Positions 1 to 11,692 are shown, numbered from the stretch's first letter. The stretch: 55,152 nucleotides of DNA from Candidatus Geothermocultor quzhuomuensis (GCA_015711795.1 JACVJC010000016.1:1-55152); one strand, 5' to 3'. A program made the numbers and translations. The notes: a model not told the origin generated them from the sequence alone.

Positions 1-90
1 TGCTGTGAGCATTGTTTTACCATGGTCAACATGGCCAATGGTTCCCACATTTAAGTGAGGTTTAGTCCTTTCAAATTTTTTCTTTGCCAT
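1..90 (-). CDS. tuf: Elongation factor Tu, N-terminal fragment (cut by window edge)
   Basis: The first 30 residues of EF-Tu are visible: MAKKKFERT at the start, then the P-loop GHVDHGKT; the rest lies left of the window. EF-Tu delivers aminoacyl-tRNA to the ribosome as a GTP complex. It follows fusA in the order rpsL-rpsG-fusA-tuf, so this is the str-operon tuf copy. The stretch 1-108 is base-for-base identical to 15626-15733, the start and 18-nt upstream leader of the second tuf copy, including the GGGGGT ribosome binding site. That suggests gene conversion between the two copies. Confidence 0.95.
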   Translation of the reverse strand, partial: MAKKKFERTKPHLNVGTIGHVDHGKTMLTA

Positions 91-134
91 CTTTTACCCC
101 CTGTTTTAAAAGTGAACTTTTTTGATTCTTAAAC

Positions 135-2231
135 TTAACTTACAGCGAGCTTTCCTTCACCTTGGGCTCTTTCTAAAACTTCCTGAGCAATATTTGTTGG
201 AACTGGCTCGTATTTCTCAAACTGCATCGTAAAGGTAGCTCTCCCCTGAGTCAAAGAGCGCAAATCTGTCGCATATCCAAACATTTCAGCGAGGGGAACA
301 AAAGATTTAATTATTTGAGTATTTCCTCTTTTCTCCATCCCCTCAATTTTTGCTCTTCGAGAGTTTAAATCACTCAAAGTTTCTCCCATAAATCCTTCTG
401 GAGTAACGACCTCCACTCGCATAATTGGCTCAAGCAAAATAGGATGTGCCTTGCGAAGAGCCTCTTTAACCGCTAATGAACCAGCAATTTTAAAGGCTAA
501 ATCTGAAGAATCAACAGGATGATAAGAACCATCAGATAAAATGACCTTAATATCAACCGTAGGGTAACCAGCTAAAACTCCTGATTCCATTGCTTCCCTC
601 ACTCCCTTTTCAATGGCTGGTACATATTCTTTAGGAATTGCTCCACCAACTATTTGATTAATAAATTCAAAACCTTTTTCAGGATTGGGCTCAATACTAA
701 TAACCACATGACCATACTGACCACGACCACCTGTTTGCCGAATATATCTACCTTCAACATTAGAGACGGGGCGCATTATTGTTTCACGATAAGCAACTTG
801 GGGTCGTCCAATATTAGCTCCAACTCGAAATTCCCTAACTAATCGGTCAGTTATAATTTCAAGGTGAAGTTCCCCCATCCCCGAAATAATTGTTTGACCC
901 GTCTCTGAATCAAACTGAACTTTAAAAGTAGGATCTTCTTCCGCTAACTTTGCTAAAGCAATACTTAATTTTTCTTGATCAGCTTGAGTTTTAGGTTCAA
1001 TCGCAACCGAGATTACTGGCTCAGGGAAAGTCATAGATTCTAATAAAATAGGATTTGATAAATCTGTTAAGGTATCACCGGTTGATGTAACCTTTAAACC
1101 AACAACAGCAACAATGTCACCTGTCCTTACCTCTGTTTTTTCTTCTCGATGGTTAGCATGCATTTGTAAAATCCGTCCCACTCTTTCTTGGACATTTCGA
1201 GAAGCATTTAAGACATAAGAACCAGCCTTTAGGGTCCCAGAATAAACCCGGAAAAATGTTAACTTCCCAACATATGGGTCAACCATAATTTTAAAGGCTA
1301 AAGCACTAAAAGGCTCATCATCTAAAGGCTTTCTCACCTCTTCTTGGTGAGTCAAAGGATTAACCCCTTTAACTGGGGGAACATCAAGAGGAGAAGGAAG
1401 AAATTCAACAATAGCATCAAGAAGAGGTTGAACTGCTTTATTCTTAAAAGAAGCTCCGCAGAGAACTGGTGTAATTGTAGCTTTTAAGGTTTCCGCTCTG
1501 AGCACTTTCTTTATCTCTCTTTCAGTAATTTCTTTATCTTCCAAATATTTTTCCATTAATTCATCGGAAAATTCTGCTAAAGTTTCAAGTAAAATGTGAT
1601 GATATTCTTGAGCTAAAACCTGGTAATCTTTGGGGATTTCTCTTTCTTCATATTGAGTTCCTAAATCATCAAGCCAAAATATTGCTTTCATTTTAATTAA
1701 ATCAATAACCCCTTCAAAATTTTCTTCTTTACCCAATGGAAGCTGAATAAGAACAGGTTGAGCTCCTAATCGAGTTTTCAACATCTCAACGACTCTATAA
1801 AAATCCGCTCCTGTTCTATCCATTTTATTAACATAAGCAATCCGAGGAATTTGATATTTATCAGCTTGACGCCAGACTGTTTCTGATTGAGGTTCAACTC
1901 CTCCAACTGCACAGAAAATAGCAATCGCACCATCAAGAACCCTTAAAGAACGTTCTACTTCAACTGTGAAATCCACGTGCCCTGGTGTATCTATAATATT
2001 TATTCGATGTTCTTTCCAATAACAAGTAGTAGCAGCTGAAGTAATAGTAATGCCCCTTTCTTGCTCTTGAGGCATAAAGTCCATGGTCGCTGAGCCCTCA
2101 TCAACTTCACCAATCCGATGAACACGACCAGTATAATATAAAATACGCTCAGTTGTAGTTGTCTTACCCGCATCAATGTGAGCCATAATTCCAATATTTC
2201 TAATTTTTTCTAATGGATATTTTTTTCTCAT
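135..2231 (-). CDS. fusA: Elongation factor G
   Basis: Translocation GTPase of the ribosome, about 698 residues, the usual family length. Visible are the P-loop AHIDAGKT near residue 20, switch-[10 protein letters not shown] near residue 85, NKMD near residue 138, and the C-terminal domains IV-V ([18 protein letters not shown]-like region). I chose the ATG at 2231 because GGTGA lies 5 nt upstream and the protein then begins [12 protein letters not shown] like its homologues. An upstream in-frame ATG at 2243 overlaps the rpsG stop and would add four residues. Third gene of the str operon, 5 nt after rpsG and 44 nt before tuf. Confidence 0.97.
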   Translation of the reverse strand: MRKKYPLEKIRNIGIMAHIDAGKTTTTERILYYTGRVHRIGEVDEGSATMDFMPQEQERGITITSAATTCYWKEHRINIIDTPGHVDFTVEVERSLRVLDGAIAIFCAVGGVEPQSETVWRQADKYQIPRIAYVNKMDRTGADFYRVVEMLKTRLGAQPVLIQLPLGKEENFEGVIDLIKMKAIFWLDDLGTQYEEREIPKDYQVLAQEYHHILLETLAEFSDELMEKYLEDKEITEREIKKVLRAETLKATITPVLCGASFKNKAVQPLLDAIVEFLPSPLDVPPVKGVNPLTHQEEVRKPLDDEPFSALAFKIMVDPYVGKLTFFRVYSGTLKAGSYVLNASRNVQERVGRILQMHANHREEKTEVRTGDIVAVVGLKVTSTGDTLTDLSNPILLESMTFPEPVISVAIEPKTQADQEKLSIALAKLAEEDPTFKVQFDSETGQTIISGMGELHLEIITDRLVREFRVGANIGRPQVAYRETIMRPVSNVEGRYIRQTGGRGQYGHVVISIEPNPEKGFEFINQIVGGAIPKEYVPAIEKGVREAMESGVLAGYPTVDIKVILSDGSYHPVDSSDLAFKIAGSLAVKEALRKAHPILLEPIMRVEVVTPEGFMGETLSDLNSRRAKIEGMEKRGNTQIIKSFVPLAEMFGYATDLRSLTQGRATFTMQFEKYEPVPTNIAQEVLERAQGEGKLAVS

Positions 2232-2236
2232 CTTTA

Positions 2237-2707
2237 TCACCATCTATAATGAGCAAAAGCTCGATTTGCCTCAGCCATTTTATGTAAATCTTCTTTTCTT
2301 TTAATAACCGTCCCTGTTCCTTGAGCTGCATCAAGTATTTCATTAGCTAGCCTTTGAGCCATTTTTGCTCCACCTTTTTCTTTGCTCGCTTGAACAATCC
2401 ATCTTAAAGAAAGGGTTGTTCCGCGCCAACTCTCAACCTCAACCGGAACTTGATAAGTTGCCCCTCCTACTCTCCTTGGTCTCACCTCAAGTAAAGGACG
2501 AGAATTTTCAACTGCCTTTCTTAAAACAACTAAGGGATCTTCCTTAGCTTTCTCTTTGATTAAATCTAAAGCTTCGTAAACTATCTTTTCAGCTAAACCT
2601 TTCTTTCCTTTCCTTAAAATTTGGTTAATTAATCTTGCAACCAAAATATCACCATAAATTAAGTCAGGGGCAATTTCTCTTCTAGTAACTGGACCTTTTC
2701 TTGGCAT
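2237..2707 (-). CDS. rpsG: 30S ribosomal protein S7
   Basis: Primary 16S rRNA-binding protein of the 30S head, 156 residues, full length. It starts [12 protein letters not shown] and carries the conserved [14 protein letters not shown] stretch around residue 77-90. The start is supported by AAGGTGA ahead of the ATG. It sits between rpsL (12-nt gap) and fusA (5-nt gap). In enterobacteria S7 is the translational repressor of this operon; no comparable S7 site was recognised here. Confidence 0.97.
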   Translation of the reverse strand: MPRKGPVTRREIAPDLIYGDILVARLINQILRKGKKGLAEKIVYEALDLIKEKAKEDPLVVLRKAVENSRPLLEVRPRRVGGATYQVPVEVESWRGTTLSLRWIVQASKEKGGAKMAQRLANEILDAAQGTGTVIKRKEDLHKMAEANRAFAHYRW

Positions 2708-2719
2708 CTCTATCTCACC

Positions 2720-3094
2720 TTAAGATTTTTCTATTTTGGCTCCATATTTAGACCTTGATTTTTTTCTACCTTCAACTCCAGCTGCATCATAAACATTTCT
2801 AATCACTTTATATCTGACACCTGGTAAATCTTTTACTCGACCACCTCTAATTAAAACAATAGAATGTTCTTGAAGATTATGCCCAACTCCTGGAATATAA
2901 GAAGTTACCTCCATACCGCTTGTCAATCTAACTCGAGCTACTTTCCGCAAAGCTGAATTTGGTTTTTTAGGAGTTGTTGTATAAACCCGAACACAAACTC
3001 CTCTCCTCTGAGGACAACCATTTAAAGCTGGTGTCTTCGTTTTCCACTTTGTTTTCCCTCTTTCTCTTTTAATTAACTGATTTATAGTTGGCAC
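2720..3094 (-). CDS. rpsL: 30S ribosomal protein S12
   Basis: Decoding-centre protein of the 30S subunit, 124 residues. It has the invariant [11 protein letters not shown] loop around residue 42-52, the site of streptomycin-resistance substitutions (wild-type lysine here), and the [12 protein letters not shown] loop around residue 94-105. It starts with GTG, preceded by AAGGGAG three bases upstream. It is the first gene of the str operon; a promoter at 3213-3241 and a leader hairpin at 3131-3159 precede it. Confidence 0.97.
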   Translation of the reverse strand: MPTINQLIKRERGKTKWKTKTPALNGCPQRRGVCVRVYTTTPKKPNSALRKVARVRLTSGMEVTSYIPGVGHNLQEHSIVLIRGGRVKDLPGVRYKVIRNVYDAAGVEGRKKSRSKYGAKIEKS

Positions 3095-3130
3095 TTTCTC
3101 CCTTATTCATTCCCTCCCCTTCATAAATTT

Positions 3131-3159
3131 CACCAACTCAATAACTTCTTGAGCTGGTG
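3131..3159 (-). promoter_or_regulatory. Leader hairpin upstream of rpsL
   Basis: Two 11-nt arms, CACCAACTCAA (3131-3141) and TTGAGCTGGTG (3149-3159), pair with one wobble or mismatch around a 7-nt loop. The hairpin lies in the inferred 5' leader of the str operon, about 36 nt ahead of the rpsL start. No U-tract follows, so it is not a convincing intrinsic terminator. It may be a regulatory element or RNA-processing site; the function is unknown. Confidence 0.4.
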
Positions 3160-3212
3160 AACTTTAAAAAAACAAGCTTACAAAAGTTATCTTTTAAAAG
3201 CCGTAGATTTAA

Positions 3213-3241
3213 ATTTTATTTAAAAAGAAAGGAAATGTCAA
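3213..3241 (-). promoter_or_regulatory. Promoter of the rpsL-rpsG-fusA-tuf operon
   Basis: On the minus strand TTGACA (3241-3236), a 17-bp spacer and TAAAAT (3218-3213). It lies in the 159-bp gap between rpoC and rpsL and predicts a leader of about 110 nt. Five of six bases match the consensus -10. Confidence 0.7.
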
Positions 3242-3253
3242 CAAAAATTTAAA

Positions 3254-6200
3254 TTACTCACCTGAATTCTGAAGTTCTTTATAATTCTTCCTCAATTCAG
3301 CCTCAATTTGATTCTCTTCTTTCTCTGCCTCTCCCTCAACCCTTCCTTGGCTAGCAAACCAGTCAACTAAGAAATTGTCACTCTTAGCAACGGCTTTTTC
3401 TTCTTCAACCTTGCTCCCTACATAAATTGAAATATTATGGCGCAACTTCATACCTGTACCAGCTGGAATTACTTTACCAATAATCACATTCTCTTTTAAG
3501 CCTAAAAGATTATCAACCTTTCCATTAATAGCAGCGTCGGTTAAAACTCTAGTTGTTTCTTGGAAAGAAGCAGCCGATAAAAAGCTTTCAGTAGCTAATG
3601 CTGCCTTTGTAATACCCAAAAGGACTTGCTTAGCTGTGGCCGGCTTTCCCCCCTCCGCCAAAACCTTTTCATTTTCTTTTTCAAAGCTATAGCGATCAAT
3701 TATCTGTCCAGGGAGGAGATTAGTATCGCCTGGTTCAATCACGCTAACCCTTCGGAGCATTTGTCTAATAATAAGCTCAATGTGTTTATTGTTTATTTCA
3801 ACCCCTTGGGACTTATAAACTTTTTGAACTTCTTCAACCAAGTAAATTTGAACAGCTTGAAGCCCTTTAACTCTCAAAATGTCTTGAGGGTTGAGAGAGC
3901 CTTCAGTCAATTGGCTCCCAGCTAAAACCTTATCACCATTAGAAACCTTTAGTCTCGCCCGCATTGAAACTTGATAAACCCTTTCCCGCCCATCGTTGGT
4001 ATGAATAATAATTTTTCGATATCTTTCTCCCTCTTTAATCTCAACAATTCCACTTACCTCTGCCATTAAAGCTTGTCCTTTTGGCTTCCGTGCCTCAAAG
4101 AGTTCAACAACTCGAGGCAATCCATGGGTAATATCTTCACCTGCAACACCACCAGTGTGAAAAGTTCTCATCGTAAGCTGTGTGCCAGGCTCTCCAATGG
4201 ACTGAGCAGCAATGATCCCCACTGTTTCTCCCAACTCAACTAAAGAACGGTCAACTAAACTCCAGCCATAACATAACTGACAAACCCCAGAAGAAGTACG
4301 ACAATTTAAAACAGAGCGAACAACTACTTCTTGAAGTCCCGATTGAATTATCTTCTCAAAAGCATCATCATCTATTACCTGATTAGTATCTACAATCACC
4401 TCTCCTGTTTCAGGATGAACAATTGGTTCAATTGCCACCCGCCCAAACAAATTACGATTAGGCTCATCTTCCTCATTAAAAACTGGCATGGGAAGACCTT
4501 CATTTGTTCCGCAATCTACTTCCCGAACAATCACATCTTGAGCAACATCGATTAATCTTCTTGTTAAATAACCAGAATCAGCCGTCCTCAAAGCAGTATC
4601 AGCTAATCCCTTTCTCGCTCCATGAGTTGAAATAAAGTACTCAAGAACTGAAAGTCCTTCACGGAAATTAGCTTTAATTGGCCGGTCAATAATTTCACCC
4701 TTGGGGTTAGCAACCAAACCTCTCATTCCAGCTAACTGTCTTATTTGTTTTATGTTGCCTCGAGCACCTGAATTAGCCATTAAATAAATTGGATTGAACT
4801 TATCAAAGTTTTTCTCCATAACTTCAGCAACATCTTCAGTTGCTTTAGTCCAAATATTAACTACCCTTTGGCGTCTTTCTTCCTCAGTAATTAAACCCCG
4901 CCGGTATTGAAGCTCTATCTCTTCAACTGCTCTCTCAGGTGCATTAATTATTTCCCACTTCTGAGGTGGAATAAGCATATCATCAACTCCAATGGTTATA
5001 CCAGGAGAGGTAGAATAACGAAAACCAATTTCCTTTAAAGAATCAAGAATCTCAGCAACCCGAGCATTATCATATCTTCGACAACAATCTTCAACCAAGG
5101 AAACTAGCTCTTTCTTTGTAATTTCCTTATTAATAAACTCATACTCTGCAGGAAGAGCCTGGTTAAAAATAATTCTCCCTACAGTTGTTTCAATTTTATC
5201 TTTAACTCCTTTTAATCCATTCATTCTAACCAAAATTTTTCTATGAAGCCCGATTTCCCCATTTTCATAAGCGATAATTGCTTCATCTGGGGAAAAGAAG
5301 TAACATTTCCTACCATTAGAGGAATCTTCTCTCTCAGCGGTAAGATAAAAAATACCTAAAACTAAATCCTGCGTTGGAGTAGCTAAAGGTCTACCGTTAG
5401 CGGGTGAGAGAATGTTATTAATTGAAAGCATCAAAATCCTAGCCTCTGCTTGAGCTTTATTTGAAAGGGGAAGATGAACTGCCATTTGGTCACCGTCAAA
5501 GTCAGCATTAAAAGCAGGACAAACTAAAGGATGAATTTGAATTGCTTTCCCTTCAACTAAAACAGGTTCAAAAGCTTGAATTCCTAAGCGATGAAGAGTT
5601 GGAGCCCGATTTAAAAGAACAGCTTGGTCTCGGATGATTTCTTCAAGAACATCCCAAACAATTGGTTTAGCTCTCTCCACTACTCTCTTAGCACTTTTGA
5701 TGTTTGGAGCATGACCTAGTTCAACTAATCTCTTCATAACAAATGGCTTGAAAAGCTCAAGAGCCATTACCTTAGGTAAGCCACATTGATGAAGTTTAAG
5801 TTCAGGCCCAACAACTATCACAGAACGTCCAGAATAATCAACTCGTTTACCTAAAAGATTCTGACGAAACCTCCCTTGCTTCCCTTTAAGCATATCACTT
5901 AATGATTTAAGGGGGCGATTTGCTGTCCCTGTAACAGGACGTGCTCGACGACTATTGTCGAAGAGTGCATCGACTGCCTCCTGGAGCATTCTCTTTTCAT
6001 TATTAACGATAATTTCAGGAGCACCAAGATCAAGTAGTTTTTTTAATCGATTATTGCGATTAATTACCCTACGGTAGAGGTCATTTAAGTCTGATGAAGC
6101 AAACCTCCCACCATCAAGCTGAACCATTGGGCGAATTTCAGGTGGAAGAACTGGAATAACATCAAGAATCATCCATTCAGGACGGCTTTTTGACTTTAAG

Positions 6201-7141
6201 AAAGCACTGATAATCTTGAGGCGTTTGATAGAACGATTACGCTTTTGACCTCGGGATCGCTTTATTCCTTTCCTTAAAGCCTCACTTTCTTTCTCAAGGT
6301 CAACCAGCTCTAAAAGCTCTTTGATTGCTTCAGCTCCCATCCCACCTTTAAAGTAATCTCCATACCTTGACCTCATCTCTCTAAAAAGATGTTCATCTGT
6401 GATAAGCTGCTTTTCAGTGAGGCGTTCGAATGCCAAAAAAACATCGTTAAGCCACTTTACTCTTTCTGCAGTTTCTTTCTCAATTTCCCTTACCTTATTT
6501 TTTCTTTCTTTCTCAATCTTTTTAATCTCTAACTTAAAAGATGGATTAGCTTTAATCTTAATTGGTTCAGACTGTTTAGCTTCACTTTGTAAAACTTGAA
6601 TTTTCTTTTCCGCTTCTTTTAAAATTTTCGTTATTTTTTCCTCTTGTTCCTTGTTAATTTGAGCAATTTCTTTATTAAGTTCTTCCCGCAAACTAGGCAA
6701 GTCTTTTTTTCTTTTCTCTTTATCAACAGAAATAATGATATATGAAGCAAAATAAATGACTTTCTCTAAATCCTTGGAGGAAACATCTAGGAGGTATCCC
6801 ATTCGAGATGGTATCCCTTTAAAGTACCAAATATGAGCCACAGGAGCAGCTAACTCAATATGCCCCATTCTTTCCCTTCGGACTCGGGAGCGAGTTACTT
6901 CAACCCCACAACGCTCACAAACAATCCCTTTAAACCTAATTCTCTTATATTTCCCACAAAAACATTCCCAGTCCTTAGTTGGTCCGAAAATCTTCTCACA
7001 AAAAAGACCATCTCTTTCCGGTCTTAATGTGCGGTAATTTATTGTTTCTGGTCTTTTGACTTCTCCGTATGACCAAGATCTAATTTGGTTAGGTGAAGCT
7101 AAGCCTATCCTTATGGCATCAAAGCTATTAATATCAATCAA
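3254..7141 (-). CDS. rpoC: DNA-directed RNA polymerase subunit beta-prime
   Basis: Catalytic RNA polymerase subunit, 1295 residues. Visible are the N-terminal zinc motif ([23 protein letters not shown], split here as CxC...CxxC near residue 60-78), the active-site magnesium loop NADFDGDQ near residue 520, the bridge-helix/trigger-loop region, and the second zinc site with [13 protein letters not shown]. Residues about 140-235 form a lysine/glutamate-rich coiled-coil extension of the kind typical of actinobacterial RpoC. The start is TTG at 7141, with a purine-rich GGGAGAAGAAG ahead. It follows rpoB with an 11-nt gap and is co-transcribed with it. Confidence 0.97.
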   Translation of the reverse strand: MIDINSFDAIRIGLASPNQIRSWSYGEVKRPETINYRTLRPERDGLFCEKIFGPTKDWECFCGKYKRIRFKGIVCERCGVEVTRSRVRRERMGHIELAAPVAHIWYFKGIPSRMGYLLDVSSKDLEKVIYFASYIIISVDKEKRKKDLPSLREELNKEIAQINKEQEEKITKILKEAEKKIQVLQSEAKQSEPIKIKANPSFKLEIKKIEKERKNKVREIEKETAERVKWLNDVFLAFERLTEKQLITDEHLFREMRSRYGDYFKGGMGAEAIKELLELVDLEKESEALRKGIKRSRGQKRNRSIKRLKIISAFLKSKSRPEWMILDVIPVLPPEIRPMVQLDGGRFASSDLNDLYRRVINRNNRLKKLLDLGAPEIIVNNEKRMLQEAVDALFDNSRRARPVTGTANRPLKSLSDMLKGKQGRFRQNLLGKRVDYSGRSVIVVGPELKLHQCGLPKVMALELFKPFVMKRLVELGHAPNIKSAKRVVERAKPIVWDVLEEIIRDQAVLLNRAPTLHRLGIQAFEPVLVEGKAIQIHPLVCPAFNADFDGDQMAVHLPLSNKAQAEARILMLSINNILSPANGRPLATPTQDLVLGIFYLTAEREDSSNGRKCYFFSPDEAIIAYENGEIGLHRKILVRMNGLKGVKDKIETTVGRIIFNQALPAEYEFINKEITKKELVSLVEDCCRRYDNARVAEILDSLKEIGFRYSTSPGITIGVDDMLIPPQKWEIINAPERAVEEIELQYRRGLITEEERRQRVVNIWTKATEDVAEVMEKNFDKFNPIYLMANSGARGNIKQIRQLAGMRGLVANPKGEIIDRPIKANFREGLSVLEYFISTHGARKGLADTALRTADSGYLTRRLIDVAQDVIVREVDCGTNEGLPMPVFNEEDEPNRNLFGRVAIEPIVHPETGEVIVDTNQVIDDDAFEKIIQSGLQEVVVRSVLNCRTSSGVCQLCYGWSLVDRSLVELGETVGIIAAQSIGEPGTQLTMRTFHTGGVAGEDITHGLPRVVELFEARKPKGQALMAEVSGIVEIKEGERYRKIIIHTNDGRERVYQVSMRARLKVSNGDKVLAGSQLTEGSLNPQDILRVKGLQAVQIYLVEEVQKVYKSQGVEINNKHIELIIRQMLRRVSVIEPGDTNLLPGQIIDRYSFEKENEKVLAEGGKPATAKQVLLGITKAALATESFLSAASFQETTRVLTDAAINGKVDNLLGLKENVIIGKVIPAGTGMKLRHNISIYVGSKVEEEKAVAKSDNFLVDWFASQGRVEGEAEKEENQIEAELRKNYKELQNSGE

Positions 7142-7152
7142 CTTCTTCTCCC

Positions 7153-10100
7153 TTATACTTCTTGAAATTCTTCTTTTATGCTTTCTTCTTTCTCAATAAC
7201 TTCGCCCCGAATATCTAACCCTAACTTTTCAGCTTTAGCGCTTACATCTTCTTCCGGTTCAACTAAGTCAATTTGTTCACCCTTGGATGATAAAACATCA
7301 ACACTTAAACCAAGACTTTGCATCTCTTTAACTAAAACTTTAAACGATTCAGGGATACTGGGGTCAGGAATATTTTCTCCTTTTACTACTGCCTCGTAAG
7401 TCTTAACTCGCCCCACCACATCATCAGATTTAACAGTTAGCATCTCTTGAAGAGTATAAGCAGCACCATAAGCTTCAAGAGCCCAAACTTCCATCTCCCC
7501 AAATCTCTGGCCCCCAAATTGAGCTTTTCCACCTAATGGCTGCTGGGTAACTAAAGAATAAGGACCAGTTGAACGGGCATGAATCTTATCATCAACTAAA
7601 TGAATTAACTTCATGATATAAATATATCCAATGGTTATTGGATTCTCAAAAAGCTCACCAGTTTTACCATCACGAAGATAAGTTTTTCCAGAAACTGGGA
7701 GTCCGGCTTTTCTCAGCGCCTCTTTAATCTCTTCCTCTGTTGCCCCATGGAAAACAGGAGAAGAAATATAAACAGGAGATCGATGTTCCCCGTTTTCGCT
7801 CCAGCCTACTTTAGCTGCCCAACCCAGATGCGCCTCAAGAACTTGCCCGATATTCATTCGAGATGGTACACCTAAAGGATTTAAAATGATATCAACTGGA
7901 GTTCCATCTTCAAGAAAAGGCATATCTTCTTCAGGAACTATTTTTGAAATTACCCCCTTATTTCCATGGCGCCCAGCCAACTTATCACCAACAGAAATTT
8001 TTCTTATCTGTGCTAAATAAACCCTAACTAGTTCATTAACTCCAGGAGGTAATTCGTCTCCTGCCTCACGGGAAAATATTTTTACTGCAATTACTTTTCC
8101 ACCTTCCCCATGAGGAACTTTAAGAGAAGTGTCTCTTACATCTCGAGCTTTTTCACCAAAAACAGCCCGAAGGAGACGCTCCTCTGGAGTTAATTCACTT
8201 TCTCCTTTGGGAGTTACTTTGCCTACTAAAATATCTCCAGGGCCAACATTAGCTCCAATTCGAACAATACCTCTTTCGTCTAAATCTTTTAAGGCTTCTT
8301 CGCTTAATCCTGGGATATCCCGGGTAATTTCCTCACTTCCTAGTTTTGTGTCTCTTGCCTCAATTTCGTATTCTTCAATATGGATTGAGGTTAAAATATC
8401 TTCCTTAACTAACCTTTCACTAATAATAATTGCATCCTCGTAATCGTAACCTTCCCAAGGCATAAAAGCGACCAATAAGTTCTTGCCTAATGCTAACTCT
8501 CCATGATCGGAACAGGGTCCATCAGCAATAAGCTCACCAGCCTTTACCCTAGCCCCAACTTTAACAACAGGTTTTTGATTAACACAAGTACCTTGGTTAG
8601 AGCGAGAAAATTTTTTTAATTTATAGACATCAATTTTTCCATCTTCATTTTCAATTTCAATTTGGTCAGCTGAAACTTTCTTAACCACCCCAGAATTTTT
8701 AGCAAGAACCACCTCACCCGTATCAAGAATCGCTCGGCTCTCCATCCCTGTCCCCACTAAAGGCGCCTCTGTGCGAACTAAAGGAACTGCTTGCCTTTGC
8801 ATATTTGCTCCCATGAGGGCACGATTAGCATCATTGTGCTCTAGAAAAGGTATTAAAGAAGCTGCCACACTAACAATTTGTTTAGGTGAAACATCAATAT
8901 ATTCAATTTCTTCTGGGGAAACTGCTTCAATCTTTCCTCTAACTCGAGATAAAATCTTATCCCCCTTAATCTGACCAGTCCTTTTATCAATTGGAGCATT
9001 TGCTTGAGCAATCACCTTCTTATCTTCCTCATCAGCAGTTAAATATTCAATTTCACCTGTAATCTTTGCCCCTTTAACCTTTAAATATGGTGCTTCAATA
9101 AAACCATACTCATTGACCCTTCCATAAGTAGCTAAGGAGCTAATTAAACCAATATTAGGACCCTCAGGTGTTTCTATCGGACATATCCTTCCATAATGAG
9201 AAGGGTGAACATCTCTAACTTCAAAACCAGCCCTTTCCCGGGAAAGCCCTCCTGGGCCTAAAGCACTTAATCTTCTTCGATGAGTTAAACCAGCTAAAGG
9301 ATTGGTTTGATCCATAAATTGAGAAAGCTGACTGCTCCCAAAGAATTCTTTTAAAGAAGCGGTAATTGGTCGAATGTTAACTAGATTTTGAGGAGTAATC
9401 GTTTCTGGATCAAGTGTGGTCATTCTTTCCCTAATAATTCGCTCCATTCGAGTTAATCCAATCCTAAATTGATTTTGAACTAGCTCACCAACTGTTTTTA
9501 CTCGCCGATTACCAAGATGATCAATGTCATCAATCTCGTAGCCAGGTTCTCCTTTCCAAAGCTGAATTAAGTATTTTACTGATTCCAAAACATCTTCCTT
9601 AGTTAGAGTATTGACTGAAAGAGGAACATCTAAGCCTAGTTTTTTATTGATCTTATACCTCCCAACCTTGCCTAAATCGTACCGATGAGGATTGAAAAAA
9701 AGTCCCTCAAGAAAAGACAGGGCACTTTCAGCAGTAGGAGGTTCTCCAGGTCTTAACTTTTTATATATCTCAATCATTGCTTCTTCTTCAGTTTCAATAT
9801 AATCTTTCTCCAAAGTTCTCTTAACACAAAGAGCTGAGCCGAGAAGCTTAGCTAAATCCTTCTTTCCACCAAAACCTAATGCTTTTAAAAGAATTGTGAC
9901 AAGAATTTTTCTTCTTCGGTCAATCCGAACAAAAATTACATCTCGACGGTCCATTTCAAGCTCAAGCCAGGCTCCCCGGTTGGGAATAATCTTGCCAAGG
10001 AAAAGAACTTTGTCAGTTTGCTTATCAATTTCCTGATCAAAATAAACTCCCGGAGATCGAACAAGCTGGCTTACAACAACTCTTTCTGTCCCATTTATGA

Positions 10101-10464
10101 TAAATGTTCCCTTCTCAGTCATTAAGGGAAAATCCCCTAAGAAAATTTCTTGCTCTTTAATTTCTCCTGTATCTCGGTTAATAAATCGTATATTAACAAA
10201 GAGGGGTGCCGAATAAGTCATATCTTTTTCCTTACACTCATCAGGTGAATACTTAGGCTCTCCGAAATAGTGAGTGCCAAATTCAAGAGCGAGTGTTCCT
10301 GTAAAATCTTCAATTGGAGAAATCTCATCAAAAACTTCAGCTAACCCCTCTTTAAGAAGCCATTGATAAGAATCAATTTGAATACTTAAAAGATGAGGCA
10401 CATCAATAATTTCAGAAATTTTGGCGAAACTTAACCGTTTTCGAATATTAGACGCAGGATTCAC
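7153..10464 (-). CDS. rpoB: DNA-directed RNA polymerase subunit beta
   Basis: Second large RNA polymerase subunit, about 1103 residues, compact as in Gram-positive and actinobacterial relatives. The rifampicin-pocket region is visible ([20 protein letters not shown] around residue 385-405, wild-type residues), as are the conserved GNKGV and C-terminal SDDVVGR blocks. I place the start at the GTG at 10464, 8 nt after GGAG of the site AAGGAG (10478-10473). The GTG at 10473 overlaps that ribosome binding site and so cannot use it. A strong promoter at 10506-10534 lies just upstream, so rpoBC has its own start besides read-through from rplL. Confidence 0.96.
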   Translation of the reverse strand: MNPASNIRKRLSFAKISEIIDVPHLLSIQIDSYQWLLKEGLAEVFDEISPIEDFTGTLALEFGTHYFGEPKYSPDECKEKDMTYSAPLFVNIRFINRDTGEIKEQEIFLGDFPLMTEKGTFIINGTERVVVSQLVRSPGVYFDQEIDKQTDKVLFLGKIIPNRGAWLELEMDRRDVIFVRIDRRRKILVTILLKALGFGGKKDLAKLLGSALCVKRTLEKDYIETEEEAMIEIYKKLRPGEPPTAESALSFLEGLFFNPHRYDLGKVGRYKINKKLGLDVPLSVNTLTKEDVLESVKYLIQLWKGEPGYEIDDIDHLGNRRVKTVGELVQNQFRIGLTRMERIIRERMTTLDPETITPQNLVNIRPITASLKEFFGSSQLSQFMDQTNPLAGLTHRRRLSALGPGGLSRERAGFEVRDVHPSHYGRICPIETPEGPNIGLISSLATYGRVNEYGFIEAPYLKVKGAKITGEIEYLTADEEDKKVIAQANAPIDKRTGQIKGDKILSRVRGKIEAVSPEEIEYIDVSPKQIVSVAASLIPFLEHNDANRALMGANMQRQAVPLVRTEAPLVGTGMESRAILDTGEVVLAKNSGVVKKVSADQIEIENEDGKIDVYKLKKFSRSNQGTCVNQKPVVKVGARVKAGELIADGPCSDHGELALGKNLLVAFMPWEGYDYEDAIIISERLVKEDILTSIHIEEYEIEARDTKLGSEEITRDIPGLSEEALKDLDERGIVRIGANVGPGDILVGKVTPKGESELTPEERLLRAVFGEKARDVRDTSLKVPHGEGGKVIAVKIFSREAGDELPPGVNELVRVYLAQIRKISVGDKLAGRHGNKGVISKIVPEEDMPFLEDGTPVDIILNPLGVPSRMNIGQVLEAHLGWAAKVGWSENGEHRSPVYISSPVFHGATEEEIKEALRKAGLPVSGKTYLRDGKTGELFENPITIGYIYIMKLIHLVDDKIHARSTGPYSLVTQQPLGGKAQFGGQRFGEMEVWALEAYGAAYTLQEMLTVKSDDVVGRVKTYEAVVKGENIPDPSIPESFKVLVKEMQSLGLSVDVLSSKGEQIDLVEPEEDVSAKAEKLGLDIRGEVIEKEESIKEEFQEV

Positions 10465-10505
10465 AATTTTCACTCCTTCAAAATTTCGAGGAAAGACAAA
10501 AGATT

Positions 10506-10534
10506 AATATAACATATTTATGTCTTATTGTCAA
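10506..10534 (-). promoter_or_regulatory. Promoter of rpoBC
   Basis: Minus-strand TTGACA (10534-10529), exactly 17 bp, then TATATT (10511-10506), with TG one base before the -10 (extended -10). It lies in the 101-bp gap between rplL and rpoB. The predicted leader is about 35 nt. No terminator is visible between rplL and this promoter. Confidence 0.8.
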
Positions 10535-10565
10535 ATTTTTGGGGTGGGTTTTTAACTTTAATAAA

Positions 10566-10967
10566 TTATTTTAGCTCAACTGTAGCGCCCGCTTCTTCAA
10601 GCTCTTTCTTAATTTTTTCAGCTTCTTCCTTACTAACTCCTTCCCTTACTGCCTTTGGTGCTGATTCAACCAAATCCTTTGCTTCCTTTAAGCCCAATGA
10701 AGTAACTGAACGAACGACTTTTATTACCTGAATCTTTTTGTCCCCTGAACTCTTTAAAATGACATCATACTGAGATTTCTCATCAACTGGAGCTTTTGTT
10801 TCAGCCGTTGGAGCTACCGAAGGTACAGCTACTGGTACTGGAGCGCTGGCTGTTACTCCAAAAACCTCCTCCAAATCTTTAACTAGTTCAGAAACTTCAA
10901 GAACGCTCATGTTCTTGATGGCTTCTACAACCTCCTCTTTAGTTAATTTCTTAATCTTTTCTGCCAT
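10566..10967 (-). CDS. rplL: 50S ribosomal protein L7/L12
   Basis: Stalk protein that recruits translation GTPases, 133 residues, slightly longer than usual. An N-terminal dimerisation helix is followed by an Ala/Pro/Val hinge (about residues 38-58) and the C-terminal domain with the conserved [20 protein letters not shown]-type helix region (about 76-95). The start is ATG with GAGGAGG upstream. It follows rplJ with a 27-nt gap, as in other bacteria; stalk stoichiometry implies high expression. Confidence 0.97.
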   Translation of the reverse strand: MAEKIKKLTKEEVVEAIKNMSVLEVSELVKDLEEVFGVTASAPVPVAVPSVAPTAETKAPVDEKSQYDVILKSSGDKKIQVIKVVRSVTSLGLKEAKDLVESAPKAVREGVSKEEAEKIKKELEEAGATVELK

Positions 10968-10994
10968 TTCTTCCTCCTCAAAATATTTTTTATT

Positions 10995-11561
10995 TTAACT
11001 AATTAAGACATCCCCTTCGTTTTTATTGTCTATGGGCATAGGCTCAGACTCTTTACGAAAGCGGATTAAATTTAAAACAGAAACTAAATTCCTTGGTGAA
11101 GTTGAGAGAATATTAACCAACTGATAAAGTGGGCTCTTAAGAGAAGCTAAAAGCTTAGCAATTAACTCTTCCTTAGAAGGTAGTTTGGCTAAAGTTGCTA
11201 TCTCATTAAAACCTAACTTCTTCCTCTCAATTAAACCTCCTTTAATTTTAAAAAACTCATTTTGCTCCGAGAAAGCAAAAAGAATCTTAACTAATTTAAG
11301 AGCATCTTCAAAAGAAAAAGCTAAAGCTATTGGCCCTTCCAAAAACTCTTCAAGCTCTTCAACCTGAGCTGCTTTAAAAGCTCGAGTAATTAAGGTTTTC
11401 TTAGCTACTTTGTACTCAAATTTCTCCTGTCGTAAGCGGCGTCTTAAATCGCTAATTTGGTGAACATTGAGACCCTTGTAGTTAGTTAAAATTACCGCAT
11501 TAGCTCTTTTTACCTTCTCCGTAATTTCTTCAACTAAAGCAACTTTATCTGGACGAGCCAC
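10995..11561 (-). CDS. rplJ: 50S ribosomal protein L10
   Basis: Stalk base protein, 188 residues, which binds 23S rRNA and L7/L12 dimers. It begins MARPDKVALVEEI and has the VVTNYKGL-like segment (VILTNYKGLNVHQI, about residues 22-35). The start is GTG, with AGGAGGG nine bases upstream. In many bacteria the L10-L12 complex represses its own mRNA through the L10 leader; such a leader is present at 11627-11692, about 65 nt ahead of the start. About 15 extra C-terminal residues (SEPMPIDNKNEGD region) are not typical and may be poorly conserved. Confidence 0.96.
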   Translation of the reverse strand: MARPDKVALVEEITEKVKRANAVILTNYKGLNVHQISDLRRRLRQEKFEYKVAKKTLITRAFKAAQVEELEEFLEGPIALAFSFEDALKLVKILFAFSEQNEFFKIKGGLIERKKLGFNEIATLAKLPSKEELIAKLLASLKSPLYQLVNILSTSPRNLVSVLNLIRFRKESEPMPIDNKNEGDVLIS

Positions 11562-11612
11562 TTATTCCCTCCTAAAGTTTTCTTTACTTGATTCACCCTT
11601 GCTTTCACTTCC

Positions 11613-11641
11613 AAAAAAATAAGCCTCCGCAGACAGGAGAC
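11613..11641 (-). terminator. Probable attenuator terminator in the rplJ leader
   Basis: On the minus strand GTCTCC (11641-11636), a 7-nt loop and GGAGGC (11628-11623) form a 6-bp stem with one G-U pair. TTA and seven T follow directly (to 11613). This has the layout of an intrinsic terminator ahead of rplJ. Its arms overlap the 3' strand of the L10 leader's closing stem, so the two structures should compete. Confidence 0.55.
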
Positions 11642-11692
11642 CTTTCGAACCTCGGTAGGAAATTAAGGGTTTTACCCTCCTACTGTCTACGG
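11627..11692 (-). ncRNA. L10 leader (rplJL mRNA autoregulatory element)
   Basis: The minus strand shows the closing stem CCGTAGACAG (11692-11683) with CTGTCTGCGG (11636-11627), one G-U pair. Inside are the inner hairpin with an AAAACCCTTAA-containing loop and the conserved CCTACCGAGG strand. This matches the ribosomal protein L10 leader family. It lies between rplA and rplJ, where the family is normally found, downstream of a promoter at 11718-11746. Confidence 0.85.

Noticed and set aside
3112-3168. Short minus-strand frame reading SSPAQEVIELVKFMKGRE between rpoC and rpsL, where some bacteria have an L7Ae-type gene
   Set aside because: It has a stop directly upstream, no start codon and no ribosome site; the apparent codons overlap the leader hairpin.
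6399-6599. Plus-strand frame opposite rpoC (and similar frames opposite rpoB, topA and others)
   Set aside because: Antisense shadows of well-conserved genes, without ribosome sites or recognisable families.
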